Program-made: the position numbers and the translations under genes
The notes under the pieces: model-generated
The model's database searches: none
What the model saw: the letters and a program-made list of their open reading frames with translations, nothing else
What the model was told of the DNA's origin: nothing
Shown: positions 47,272 to 55,597 of the stretch, piece by piece
Position numbering within the stretch: position 1 is the stretch's first letter
Layout: each line of letters starts with the position of its first letter
Assembly: GCA_000621425.1 (NCBI GenBank)
Contig: JHYJ01000007.1
Location: forward strand, 186,001 to 250,000
DNA: 64,000 bases
Reading direction: 5' to 3'
From: Lachnospiraceae bacterium AB2028
GTDB lineage: Bacteria; Bacillota; Clostridia; Lachnospirales; Lachnospiraceae

Positions 47272-48305
47272 TATGACGATTCACCAACATTGCCGTTCTT
47301 AGCAGCCTCATCCAGCATGCTTTCAGCCTGAGCACTTGCAGCTTCCTGCCAGACTTTTGCGGAACTCTCATCGTATGTAAGTTTTCGCACGTTATACTGA
47401 ACGTCCTCCAGAATCTTTCTGTTAGCAGAAATAATATCCGCCAGCATACCGATTATAAAGGTCATAAAGCCTATGATCATCAACGTACACGCAAGTATAA
47501 GTGACTGTACATGTCCCCCGGCCTGATGTTGAAAGAATAGTATCAAAAATCTCACACCAATGCCAAAACCTACGGCAAAAGGCATGAATCCAAGAACGGA
47601 TAATACCATCAAAGGTCTGTACATAAGGAGCGCCCTTAGTATGGTCAACATGGACTTCTTGATATAACCCCACATGCTGTTGAAAAGCCTTGATTTTCTA
47701 AGTTCCGGATTGGTCCTTACGGGAACTGATGTGATAGCCATCTTATTCCTTCCGGCCTGCACGATGGTTTCGAGGGTGTATGTATATTCATTTACTACAT
47801 TGATATGCATAGCTGCTTCACGGGAAAAAGCCCTGAATCCCGAAGGTGCGTCAGGTATATCTGTCTTTGAAGCCTTCCGTACCACCCAGCTACCGAAATG
47901 CTGGAGCTTTTTCTTTATCCATGAAAAATGCGGTGTCTCGTCTATGGGACGTTCACCTATAACGACATCTGCCTTTCCTTCCAAAATAGGTGCAATAAGC
48001 TTTTCTATGTCAGCACCACAATACTGATTATCTGCATCCGTATTGACTATGATATCTGCACCATAAGACAGAGACGCTTCGATTCCGGCCATAAAACCTT
48101 TTGCAAGGCCCTTATTTCTGGTAAAACTCACGATATGATGAACACCCCACTCGGCAGCGACCTTAACGGTATCATCAGTACTTCCGTCATTTATGATCAG
48201 ATACTCGATCCGGTCTATGCCGTCAATATGTTTCGGCAGGTCATTCAACGCTATTTCCAATGTTTCCGCTTCGTTATAGCAGGGAATTTGAATTATAAGT
48301 TTCAT
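47271..48305 (-). CDS. GtrB-like polyprenyl-phosphate glycosyltransferase
   Basis: The 344-aa protein starts MKLIIQIPCYNEAETLEIAL and has YLIINDGSTDDTVKVA, DIIVNTDADNQYCGADIEKL and two membrane segments near residues 225-300. It is the second GtrB-like enzyme in a row and lies directly below a large GT-C gene, a common donor-maker plus transferase pairing. The C-terminal tail is Ala/Glu-rich. Confidence 0.88.
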   Translation of the reverse strand: MKLIIQIPCYNEAETLEIALNDLPKHIDGIDRIEYLIINDGSTDDTVKVAAEWGVHHIVSFTRNKGLAKGFMAGIEASLSYGADIIVNTDADNQYCGADIEKLIAPILEGKADVVIGERPIDETPHFSWIKKKLQHFGSWVVRKASKTDIPDAPSGFRAFSREAAMHINVVNEYTYTLETIVQAGRNKMAITSVPVRTNPELRKSRLFNSMWGYIKKSMLTILRALLMYRPLMVLSVLGFMPFAVGFGIGVRFLILFFQHQAGGHVQSLILACTLMIIGFMTFIIGMLADIISANRKILEDVQYNVRKLTYDESSAKVWQEAASAQAESMLDEAAKNGNVGESS

Positions 48306-48312
48306 AGTTTTA

Positions 48313-50364
48313 TTACCTCGACTTCACGTACAGCGCCACGGGCGAATCAAACACTTCAGCATTTGTCGGATATGTTCCTGAACGTCTGTAATATGTTTCA
48401 TACATAGAGCTGTGCATCATATCCCTATAGACAAGATTCCATGATTTATCATCTGAATACTGTCCTACATCATATGTCAGCAGGAATACGTCATCATAAA
48501 GCTGATCATATATCTGCATCTGTATTTCAAGATTATCCTTATCCACAAAATATACATCAGCGCCGCTTAGCATCTTCACAGGAAGGAGAAATACCGAATG
48601 ACACTGGTATCCTTCTTCATTTACAAGCACCACATCTTTTGAAGATATGCAAGACACAATCTTCTGTATCATATCGTACTGGCAGTAGGTCAGATCCTGA
48701 TCCTTATACAAAAGCCTGCTCTGCCACATCATCACCAGCGTCCCCAAAGCTATTATCGGCGCAAGAATCTTCGCATTAAGTCTATTCAGTATATATCCCG
48801 CCGGGATAACGGCCATAAAGATAAATACCGCAAGATATCTGGCAAAATAGTAGTAAAAATATATCTGCGGTATGACTATTATACAATATAGTACCATCAC
48901 AGACAAAAGGGCGACCACTGATGTAGCATAGAGCCTGTTGGTAAACCACTCGTTTCCCTTTTTTATCATAGCGACAAGACTCAAAGGGAAAATCACAAAG
49001 CCGGTCATCTGCATCAGTCCCATAAACGACATTCTGCTTATCTCAAGTTTATGATTATGTACATGTACTATTCCGTAATATACAAAATATACGAGCAAAA
49101 GTGCTATTGCCAGAGATACCAGCAGTTTCATAAACTTACCGAGCCGTTCCTCATGCCGTGCCGCATGTACAGCCTTTACTATAATTCCCTTCGCCGCAAG
49201 AATGCGGAGTGCTACAGTCAACGCTATGAAAGCGATCACAATAAGCCATATTATCAGCTTAAAATTACCCATATAGAACAGGTACCCGGTCTTATAAAAC
49301 AGGTGACCAAAATTCTTTTCCACGTAGTCATATGCCACGCTATGCATCATGGAAAAACCAAAACCGAAGGATACCATTACCATTATAAGTGCATTCAGGT
49401 ATCCCTTATGGGATGTCCGTACATAGTTTATAAAATATATAACTATCACCACCGGTATAAGCATTGCCATCTGTATATGCAGGAAACATGCTCCCATAAT
49501 AGGAATCGCGGATATAAAAGTCACACGCTTCCTTGCATTCTCCGTGACCAGCGCATAAAACAATGCCATGAACATTCCGAGCACCGTTTCGCTCAAGGAA
49601 CTCTGCGAACACCAAAGTATTATGGGGCAGAGCATCATGACAGTAGTCAGTGTGATCTTTACCCAGGGCTTAAACTTATAGTTTTCACATATGAGCCATA
49701 TACAGCAAAGGAACAGAAGATAACATATCGTAAGGATACCGGTCACTTCCTTTATTCCAAACATCTTTCCCCAGAGCGCCATCATGGCCGGAAAAGTATT
49801 TATTCCGTGGGTCAACCCCGTAGCTATTGACTGTCCGCTTGTTTCATCCGTCACATCCCAGTTATAATATGCAGTCAATTCACCCAGCTTTTCGAAATAA
49901 AAGTCCCGCTCCCAGTCATTCAGGACATTGTTCATTTCATAGAATGTGATCCTATTGTCATTATATCCGCCCATATAGCTGAAGGCCCTTACCACATAGC
50001 CACCTTCATCCTGAGTCATGTTATAAAGACCTGCACGGTTTCCACAGGATATCAATGTGGCAACGCCAAGTATTATTGCAAGGGGGATATATTCTTTCCA
50101 TTTAAAGCTGACCTTGGGGAAACCGCCGGTCCATGCCAAAAGCAGTACGATATCAATCAGGACAGCAACCGCCAGGACGCAGGCGGCTCCACGCTTGATT
50201 GAAAACGCATTCCACCATATGAGCATTCCCGACATGACAGCATAACCGGCAAGGTACAAGCCGGTGCCCACTGCTACCACTCGCAGGACATCACTTTTTC
50301 TGAATGCCAGGGCTGTGAGGAACCATGTCCCCAGGAGACCCAAGATGAAAATAACTAACAGCAT
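48313..50364 (-). CDS. Large GT-C-type membrane glycosyltransferase
   Basis: The 683-aa protein has 12 or more hydrophobic segments. The first large external loop contains GLYNMTQDEGGYVVRAFSY, with D119-E120 as the expected GT-C catalytic pair, and a long loop follows (residues 130-190). The C-terminus (590-683) is soluble and starts near KDVVLVNEEGYQCHSVF. It would transfer a sugar from a polyprenyl-phosphate donor made by the adjacent GtrB-like enzymes. GGTGGAA precedes the ATG. The second copy of the hairpin element lies in its leader. Confidence 0.75.
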   Translation of the reverse strand: MLLVIFILGLLGTWFLTALAFRKSDVLRVVAVGTGLYLAGYAVMSGMLIWWNAFSIKRGAACVLAVAVLIDIVLLLAWTGGFPKVSFKWKEYIPLAIILGVATLISCGNRAGLYNMTQDEGGYVVRAFSYMGGYNDNRITFYEMNNVLNDWERDFYFEKLGELTAYYNWDVTDETSGQSIATGLTHGINTFPAMMALWGKMFGIKEVTGILTICYLLFLCCIWLICENYKFKPWVKITLTTVMMLCPIILWCSQSSLSETVLGMFMALFYALVTENARKRVTFISAIPIMGACFLHIQMAMLIPVVIVIYFINYVRTSHKGYLNALIMVMVSFGFGFSMMHSVAYDYVEKNFGHLFYKTGYLFYMGNFKLIIWLIVIAFIALTVALRILAAKGIIVKAVHAARHEERLGKFMKLLVSLAIALLLVYFVYYGIVHVHNHKLEISRMSFMGLMQMTGFVIFPLSLVAMIKKGNEWFTNRLYATSVVALLSVMVLYCIIVIPQIYFYYYFARYLAVFIFMAVIPAGYILNRLNAKILAPIIALGTLVMMWQSRLLYKDQDLTYCQYDMIQKIVSCISSKDVVLVNEEGYQCHSVFLLPVKMLSGADVYFVDKDNLEIQMQIYDQLYDDVFLLTYDVGQYSDDKSWNLVYRDMMHSSMYETYYRRSGTYPTNAEVFDSPVALYVKSR

Positions 50365-50386
50365 TTTTCCACCTATTTCTTATCAA

Positions 50387-50466
50387 CCCGCACCGATAGC
50401 TCTTCTGCCGGTGGGGTCAGTTCGCAGACTCACTTTACACCGTCAGAAGAGTCTATACGGTGCGGG
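50387..50466. repeat. 80-nt intergenic hairpin element, copy 2
   Basis: This copy has termini CCCGCACCG (50387-50395) and CGGTGCGGG (50458-50466), a perfect 9-bp stem. The inner arms CTCTTCTG and CAGAAGAG pair perfectly. Compared with copy 1 at 26379, the outer stem swaps an A-T for a G-C pair, the inner arm swaps a C-G for a T-A, and an A-C mismatch becomes T-A. The loop is 2 nt shorter. It sits in the same setting, between minus-strand genes. Confidence 0.8.
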
Positions 50467-50500
50467 AGCACAAGCATACAACTAATCGAAGAACCCGCTT

Positions 50501-51685
50501 CTACTTACCCAATAGGTCGTCGTAAATTTCGTTTAATCCCTCATACATGGCCTCATGGGTAAATACTTTCTCAGGAATATCGATAAAGGCGCTTTCGCCG
50601 CTACGGATTACGCTTTCCAACTTGTCAGCGAGGTCTTCGGCATCGCGATTCTTAAATATAAGGCATTTGCCACTGACAACTTCAGGCAAAGCGCCGGCAT
50701 CGCTGCATATAAGTGGTGTTCCTGTCATACAAGCCTCTGCGGCACTGAATCCGAAGCCTTCCGTAAGGGAGGGTACCACCACACAGTCTGCCTGTTTTAT
50801 GCACATCCCAAGCTCATCGCGGCCTACTGATTCCCTTATACGCACCATGTCCCTGAGGCCGTTCTTTTTTATGAAACTTAGGAATTCGTGCCTTGGGGCT
50901 GCAGGTTCCTTTCCGAGTATGAAACAAAACTTAACACCGGATGTATCAATGCCACGTTCTTTTAAAAGCTTAAGAGCATCGGCATAAACAAATATTCCCT
51001 TGGTACGGCCCGGCCTGCCGTAGTAAAGGAAGATGAAATCTTTCTTTACCTTGAAATACTTCCGCAAGGAAAAGACCTTATCATCTGATGTGATGTCACG
51101 CCACTCATTGTCTGTAGCGTTATATACGCGCCTGATATTTCCATTGCCGATGAATTTTATGAAATCCCTCTTTGTTGCATCCGATACCACATGGTAAACA
51201 TCAAATTTCTGCCTGCAGCTGAACTGCTCCACTGCCCAGTAGATGCATGCCTTATACCAGGCATCCGACCAGAACCATTTATCGCCCCTGATCTCATGTA
51301 CGGTAAGCACTGAGGGCTTATGGTACTTCTTAGCCAGTGCACTTACAACAGGAGAGGTGGTAAAAGTTGATGTGTGCACAATGTCACACCACTTTATGTG
51401 TTTCTCAATATCTTTCTTCCTTGGGAAGGGGTGGCCGAACATGGATTTCCAGGGACAATACCAAACCGTCATGCCGTCCAGCTTATACTTCCCATTATGC
51501 TCCTCATCAACCTTCTCCGCCACTACCCTGACTTCATAACCGGCCTTTACCATCTGAACAGCCATCTCGTAAAACAGTTTTTCCGCTCCACCTACATAAG
51601 GGTAGAAATGGGGCAGTATAAATGCTATTCTACGTTTCCTGGCTTTAGCTCCGGATTTATTTTTAAGGCTTTTTTCTTCAGGCAT
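50501..51685 (-). CDS. GT4 family glycosyltransferase
   Basis: The 394-aa GT-B protein starts with a basic tail (residues 1-18), then RIAFILPHFYPYVGGAEKLF, FLYYGRPGRTKGIFVYADAL and CVVVPSLTEGFGFSAAEACMT. These are the glycogen-synthase-like GT4 motifs, with both donor-binding Glu. GGAG lies eight bases before the ATG, and its start overlaps the ABC exporter stop by 8 bp. Confidence 0.9.
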   Translation of the reverse strand: MPEEKSLKNKSGAKARKRRIAFILPHFYPYVGGAEKLFYEMAVQMVKAGYEVRVVAEKVDEEHNGKYKLDGMTVWYCPWKSMFGHPFPRKKDIEKHIKWCDIVHTSTFTTSPVVSALAKKYHKPSVLTVHEIRGDKWFWSDAWYKACIYWAVEQFSCRQKFDVYHVVSDATKRDFIKFIGNGNIRRVYNATDNEWRDITSDDKVFSLRKYFKVKKDFIFLYYGRPGRTKGIFVYADALKLLKERGIDTSGVKFCFILGKEPAAPRHEFLSFIKKNGLRDMVRIRESVGRDELGMCIKQADCVVVPSLTEGFGFSAAEACMTGTPLICSDAGALPEVVSGKCLIFKNRDAEDLADKLESVIRSGESAFIDIPEKVFTHEAMYEGLNEIYDDLLGK

Positions 51686-53414
51686 TTTGAAGCTCCGTTA
51701 TATTTATCTTGCCATTCTCTACTTTGTACAGTATGTCGCAGTTCTCTACAGTTTTAAGCCTATGCGCTATGATCACAAGGGTCTTGCGTCCCTTAAGGGA
51801 ATTGATAGCATCCATAATGGCTGATTCCGTGTCATTATCCAATGCACTGGTAGCCTCGTCAAATACCAGCAGCTCCGGGTCATGGTAAAGGGCTCTGGCA
51901 ATGCCTAAGCGCTGTCTCTGACCGCCGGATATACGCACACCCCTGTCTCCTATAACAGTATCGAGGCCCTCAGGAAGAGACTTAACAAAGGTATCCATCT
52001 GTGCTTCTTTAAGGACTTCCCATATGCGAGCCTCATCCACATCCTTTACTCCAAAGGCCACATTTGCACGGATCGTGGTATCCAGCATATATATATTCTG
52101 CGCAATATAGCCGGTATTATGAAGCCAGCCGGGCATATCATCCTCTATATTAACCGAATCCGAAAGAACTTGTCCTTTTTCCGGTTTAAGCAGACCTAAA
52201 AGTATGTCGATTATGGTGGTCTTGCCGGCACCGCTGGGACCTATGACACCCACGCTCTTTCCTACGGGGATCTCCATATCAGCGTCATCAAATATGGCCT
52301 TCTCTGTATTGGGATATCTGTAGGTAATATGTTCAAGAGAAATCTTCTTCTCTGAACTTATCCTGTTTTTGCTCTCAACTATCTCAGTATCCTTAAGCTC
52401 TGTTATGTTCAAGTTATCGCATACATAGTTAAGGGATGTCTCGTAGTAAGCGATAGTAGAAAGATGGGTGGATATACGGTTAACACCCGGCATAAGCCTG
52501 ACAGCCGCAAAAGCAAAAGCTGACAGCTGTGGAAACATTGCCATCATGTCCTTTCCGCTTACAACACAGATGTACATATATGCGAGGGCTCCCACCATGC
52601 ATACCAGCTCGATGGCCAGCCTGGGGGAATTATTATATACAGTGTATTTTCTATTGGCATTTGCCAGTTTGTCATATGCTCCGGAAAAAGCACTTAAGAA
52701 ATGCCCTTCCTTTGCAGCAACCTTCACATCCTTTATGCCGAATACAGCCTGCTGCATCCACTTCATGGTAGCGACCTGCTGCTGCACTCTTTCCTGCCCC
52801 AGCCTGCCAAGGAGAGGCTTTATTACCAGCACTATCACCAGTACCATGGCAAACATAAGTCCTGCAAAGAACAGGGTCATTGCAGGGTCAACGATCAATA
52901 AAAGCACACACAGGCATATGGACACAGCCACTTCAGTAAGCAGGAGCATTACTTCCTGCAGAAGCAGGAATACATGGGGTATGTCCTTATTTATGGTCTG
53001 GAAGATGGCATTGACATCAGCATTCAGGTAATACTCATAGGGACGGTTAAGGTACTCCCCCAGGAGCCTGGATGATGTGCGGCTTTCCAGTCTGTTGACA
53101 TATTTCGACTGCACATAGTAAAGGAAAAGCAGATAAAGATTCTTGATAAGGTAAATGGCCATAGCCACTATAAGCACGATCTTTACAAAAGACAGATTGT
53201 CAGCTGGTTCCAGTCCTGCCCGGAGCATCACATCCTGTACGATTTCGTTTGAAAGTATCTCATCAGGAGTCACAACGGCTGAAATAATAGGGACGATAAC
53301 AGAAACCCCCAGGGTCTCAAGCAAAGCACTTATAAAGATAAGCACCAGCATCCCTGCGAACTGCACTTTTTCCTTTTTCCCAAGCAGAGTATTCAGCCTG
53401 CGATATACGTTCAT
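51678..53414 (-). CDS. MsbA/PglK-type ABC exporter (flippase candidate) 3
   Basis: The 578-aa half-transporter has six N-terminal membrane segments and an ATPase with GVIGPSGAGKTT, RISGGQRQRLGIARALYH and LLVFDEATSALD. It is the first gene behind the strong promoter at 53472-53500 and so heads the 36-kb minus-strand operon run. AAGGA lies nine bases before the ATG. Its two paralogues are at 19984 and 43642. Confidence 0.9.
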   Translation of the reverse strand: MNVYRRLNTLLGKKEKVQFAGMLVLIFISALLETLGVSVIVPIISAVVTPDEILSNEIVQDVMLRAGLEPADNLSFVKIVLIVAMAIYLIKNLYLLFLYYVQSKYVNRLESRTSSRLLGEYLNRPYEYYLNADVNAIFQTINKDIPHVFLLLQEVMLLLTEVAVSICLCVLLLIVDPAMTLFFAGLMFAMVLVIVLVIKPLLGRLGQERVQQQVATMKWMQQAVFGIKDVKVAAKEGHFLSAFSGAYDKLANANRKYTVYNNSPRLAIELVCMVGALAYMYICVVSGKDMMAMFPQLSAFAFAAVRLMPGVNRISTHLSTIAYYETSLNYVCDNLNITELKDTEIVESKNRISSEKKISLEHITYRYPNTEKAIFDDADMEIPVGKSVGVIGPSGAGKTTIIDILLGLLKPEKGQVLSDSVNIEDDMPGWLHNTGYIAQNIYMLDTTIRANVAFGVKDVDEARIWEVLKEAQMDTFVKSLPEGLDTVIGDRGVRISGGQRQRLGIARALYHDPELLVFDEATSALDNDTESAIMDAINSLKGRKTLVIIAHRLKTVENCDILYKVENGKINITELQNA

Positions 53415-53471
53415 CTAAAGTATTCCTTAGTCTCTTTATTGCCGTTTACATAATATGGCACACACTTTCAT

Positions 53472-53500
53472 ATTATAAGCGAAAAATGCCCTAAAATCAA
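53472..53500 (-). promoter_or_regulatory. Strong sigma-A-type promoter heading the main operon
   Basis: On the minus strand TTGATT (53495-53500) and a perfect TATAAT (53472-53477) are 17 bases apart. It starts just after the terminator of the phosphoribosyltransferase gene and gives a leader of about 50 nt before the ABC exporter gene. Confidence 0.8.
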
Positions 53501-53502
53501 AT

Positions 53503-53537
53503 AAAAAAGGCGGTATGGATAATCATCCCATACCGCC
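53503..53537 (-). terminator. Intrinsic terminator of the phosphoribosyltransferase gene
   Basis: GGCGGTATGG (53509-53518) and CCATACCGCC (53528-53537) form a 10-bp stem. On the minus strand it is followed by six T and further T-rich sequence. Confidence 0.9.
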
Positions 53538-53557
53538 CTAAAGTCACATTTTTAAGC

Positions 53558-54205
53558 TTATTTCAGTGTAGAATATCCGAAACCGTTACAGATGGCATCC
53601 ACAGGTACCCCGTTCTTGCAGAGCGGACAGTTATCCGTGGGATAGCTGCAGTAATCCGACAGATCTGCGTTTGAATAAAGAGCACGGATCTGATAGCCGT
53701 CCAGATGGCTTGCTACGGAGTAAATAGCTGAAATACCAACTGTCTCGCCGCCATAGTACCGGATGGAACGGATGGCACTCTGAAGGGTAGCACCTGTTGT
53801 AGCTGTATCTATCAGAATCAGAACCTTCTTGTTCTTGATCATGTGCTGATTGTTCTCACGGAACATCATCTGGCCGCTGCTATTATACTCAGGAGTGGTA
53901 ATATATATGGTCTGATGACGGTTTGCAGAAATGATACCCGCTTGGGTCAGCTTATTTGCCATATACGCACCAACAACCTCCATGCTGTTCAGACAGAGTA
54001 TGGTATCAATAACATCAGAGTAATTATAGAACTCAGCCAGCTCTTCGCCGGTGGCCCTGGCCTCACGCTGCCTGGACTTCATATCACTCAGGTCCATGTA
54101 GTAATTAACATGGGAATTAGGTGTGATGAAATGCCCCGGAATGTAACGCAATACCACATCCTTGTTTCTCTGATAGTCAATCTTCTTGTAATCCTGCATA
54201 ATCAT
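53558..54205 (-). CDS. Orotate-type phosphoribosyltransferase family protein
   Basis: The 215-aa protein carries the PRPP-binding signature VLILIDTATTGATL at 128-141, inside a Rossmann-like core. The C-terminus has CPLC (C193, C196) in DNCPLCKNGVPVD, possibly a metal or structural site. It is monocistronic, with its own promoter (54286-54315) and terminator. It is not the usual PyrE in length or N-terminus, and a role in nucleotide salvage or regulation is only inferred. An alternative ATG lies two codons downstream. Confidence 0.82.
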   Translation of the reverse strand: MIMQDYKKIDYQRNKDVVLRYIPGHFITPNSHVNYYMDLSDMKSRQREARATGEELAEFYNYSDVIDTILCLNSMEVVGAYMANKLTQAGIISANRHQTIYITTPEYNSSGQMMFRENNQHMIKNKKVLILIDTATTGATLQSAIRSIRYYGGETVGISAIYSVASHLDGYQIRALYSNADLSDYCSYPTDNCPLCKNGVPVDAICNGFGYSTLK

Positions 54206-54285
54206 TTACCCCCATTCATTATTTTGCCATAAACCAGCCCGGACTTAAGACCACACCGGACAATTTACGCCGTCTCATACTTGAA

Positions 54286-54315
54286 ACTATAACATATTTT
54301 GCCCTTTCCGTCCAA
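54286..54315 (-). promoter_or_regulatory. Extended -10 promoter for the phosphoribosyltransferase gene
   Basis: On the minus strand TATAGT (54286-54291) is preceded by TGT, an extended -10, with TTGGAC (54310-54315) 18 bases upstream. The leader is about 75 nt. Confidence 0.65.
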
Positions 54316-54326
54316 TGTAATCGACT

Positions 54327-55349
54327 TTATTTCACCTCTTCTCCGCCCCACTCTACTACGGAGAATCCGTTCCTTTCAAAGCCGTCAAAGCTCTGGGGCT
54401 CTATCTCAACATACTCGTCAACAGCCTGCCATGCCATCATTACACGCAGCATATCAGCTTCTTCACCGTCAGCCGCAACGACTTCCAGTGGGCAGGACTC
54501 AGCATAGCTGTCAGCCTGGAATGAGATCAGGTTGTACTCATTGTCCTGCATCCTGGGCAGCCAGTATACTATGAACTCATTAGCCTCATCCGTGTTAAGT
54601 CCTATATCAGCAAGGGCAGTACGCAGGAACTCGGCAGTATCCTCGCCCTTTACACAGAAACCCTGTGAGAAATCAGGCTCTGCATAATTAGAAGCTTCCC
54701 AAAACAGGTATGAATACTCTGTTCCGTCTGCATCATAAAGGGTACCGTCAGGAAGTGCATGCATGTTCCATACATACTCGTCCCCATCCATCACGGGATC
54801 AGGATAAGTGCAGAGCATCTCGCCGTCGTTTAACTTAAGCCTTACCTCTACATCTGTTTCATTTTCCGGATAAACATAGATAACCGGCTTTTCTGCTTCC
54901 ATAGGATAAGGATCGTAATAAGGATCGGCATCGGTGTACGGATCATAATAGTATGAATACTCTTCATTCATGTAGTCGACAATTGCTTCCATTCCGCTGC
55001 ATATCTCATTTACTGTGCGCTCCTGCTTGGAGATGCTCTCCGCACAGTTAGACAGGTCCATGGACATCTCATCCATCACTATGTCCAGCCTGATGAACAT
55101 TACCGTTGTAATGCCTGCAAATATGATCAGGAGCAGAGCATTGATTACGAGCGCGGCTATCATTATCCCTTTCTGCTTCTTTAATTCCGACACAACACTG
55201 TCGATAGAATGGACAGTCTGCGGTGCAGGAATATAAGAATTGTCCTGATAACCATTATAGCCGCCGTTCTGATACGGATTGGGCTGATACGCATTCTGTA
55301 CCGGAGTGTAGCCCGGCTGATTCCCCATGATATTACTCTGATTATCCAT
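54327..55349 (-). CDS. Single-pass KPVIYLYP-domain surface protein, copy 2
   Basis: The 340-aa protein has an Asn/Gln/Tyr/Pro-rich N-terminal tail (residues 1-48), a membrane helix at 61-87, a short acidic Tyr-rich stretch and an ectodomain starting KPVIYVYPE at 154-162 and ending ERNGFSVVEWGGEEVK. The KPVIYLYP domain occurs in many bacterial proteins of unknown function. AAGGACAGG precedes the ATG. It is a tandem copy of the gene at 55598-56752; the ectodomain DNA is nearly the same by eye. No catalytic motif is recognised. Confidence 0.8.
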   Translation of the reverse strand: MDNQSNIMGNQPGYTPVQNAYQPNPYQNGGYNGYQDNSYIPAPQTVHSIDSVVSELKKQKGIMIAALVINALLLIIFAGITTVMFIRLDIVMDEMSMDLSNCAESISKQERTVNEICSGMEAIVDYMNEEYSYYYDPYTDADPYYDPYPMEAEKPVIYVYPENETDVEVRLKLNDGEMLCTYPDPVMDGDEYVWNMHALPDGTLYDADGTEYSYLFWEASNYAEPDFSQGFCVKGEDTAEFLRTALADIGLNTDEANEFIVYWLPRMQDNEYNLISFQADSYAESCPLEVVAADGEEADMLRVMMAWQAVDEYVEIEPQSFDGFERNGFSVVEWGGEEVK

Positions 55350-55374
55350 TTCCTGTCCTTTCTCCCATCACTTT

Positions 55375-55578
55375 TTATGCACGCTTGGTGTTAAGCTTGT
55401 CGCTTACTGCAATATAATCGTCAACCGCAACATGAAAGTCTCTTACAAGCTCTTTGGCCGATGAGCCCTCGTATGATATAAGAGATCGTATCCCCTGCAC
55501 TTTACCGAAAAACATCTCATCAGCTTCAGAAAACTCCACACTCCCGACATAGCCCTTATATTCCATTACACTGCTCAT
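55375..55578 (-). CDS. HicB-like domain protein, short and lacking the DNA-binding end
   Basis: The 67-aa protein (MSSVMEYKGYVGSVEFSEAD) matches the N-terminal partially degraded RNase-H-like fold of HicB-family antitoxins, with GKVQGIRSLISYEG and DFHVAVDDYI. Full HicB proteins of this type continue with a ribbon-helix-helix DNA-binding end, and here the frame stops after KLNTKRA. No HicA toxin gene is next to it. AGGAGGGG gives a strong ribosome binding site, so it is probably translated. It lies between the two KPVIYLYP copies. Confidence 0.75.
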   Translation of the reverse strand: MSSVMEYKGYVGSVEFSEADEMFFGKVQGIRSLISYEGSSAKELVRDFHVAVDDYIAVSDKLNTKRA

Positions 55579-55597
55579 ATAAGCCCCTCCTGTTGCA

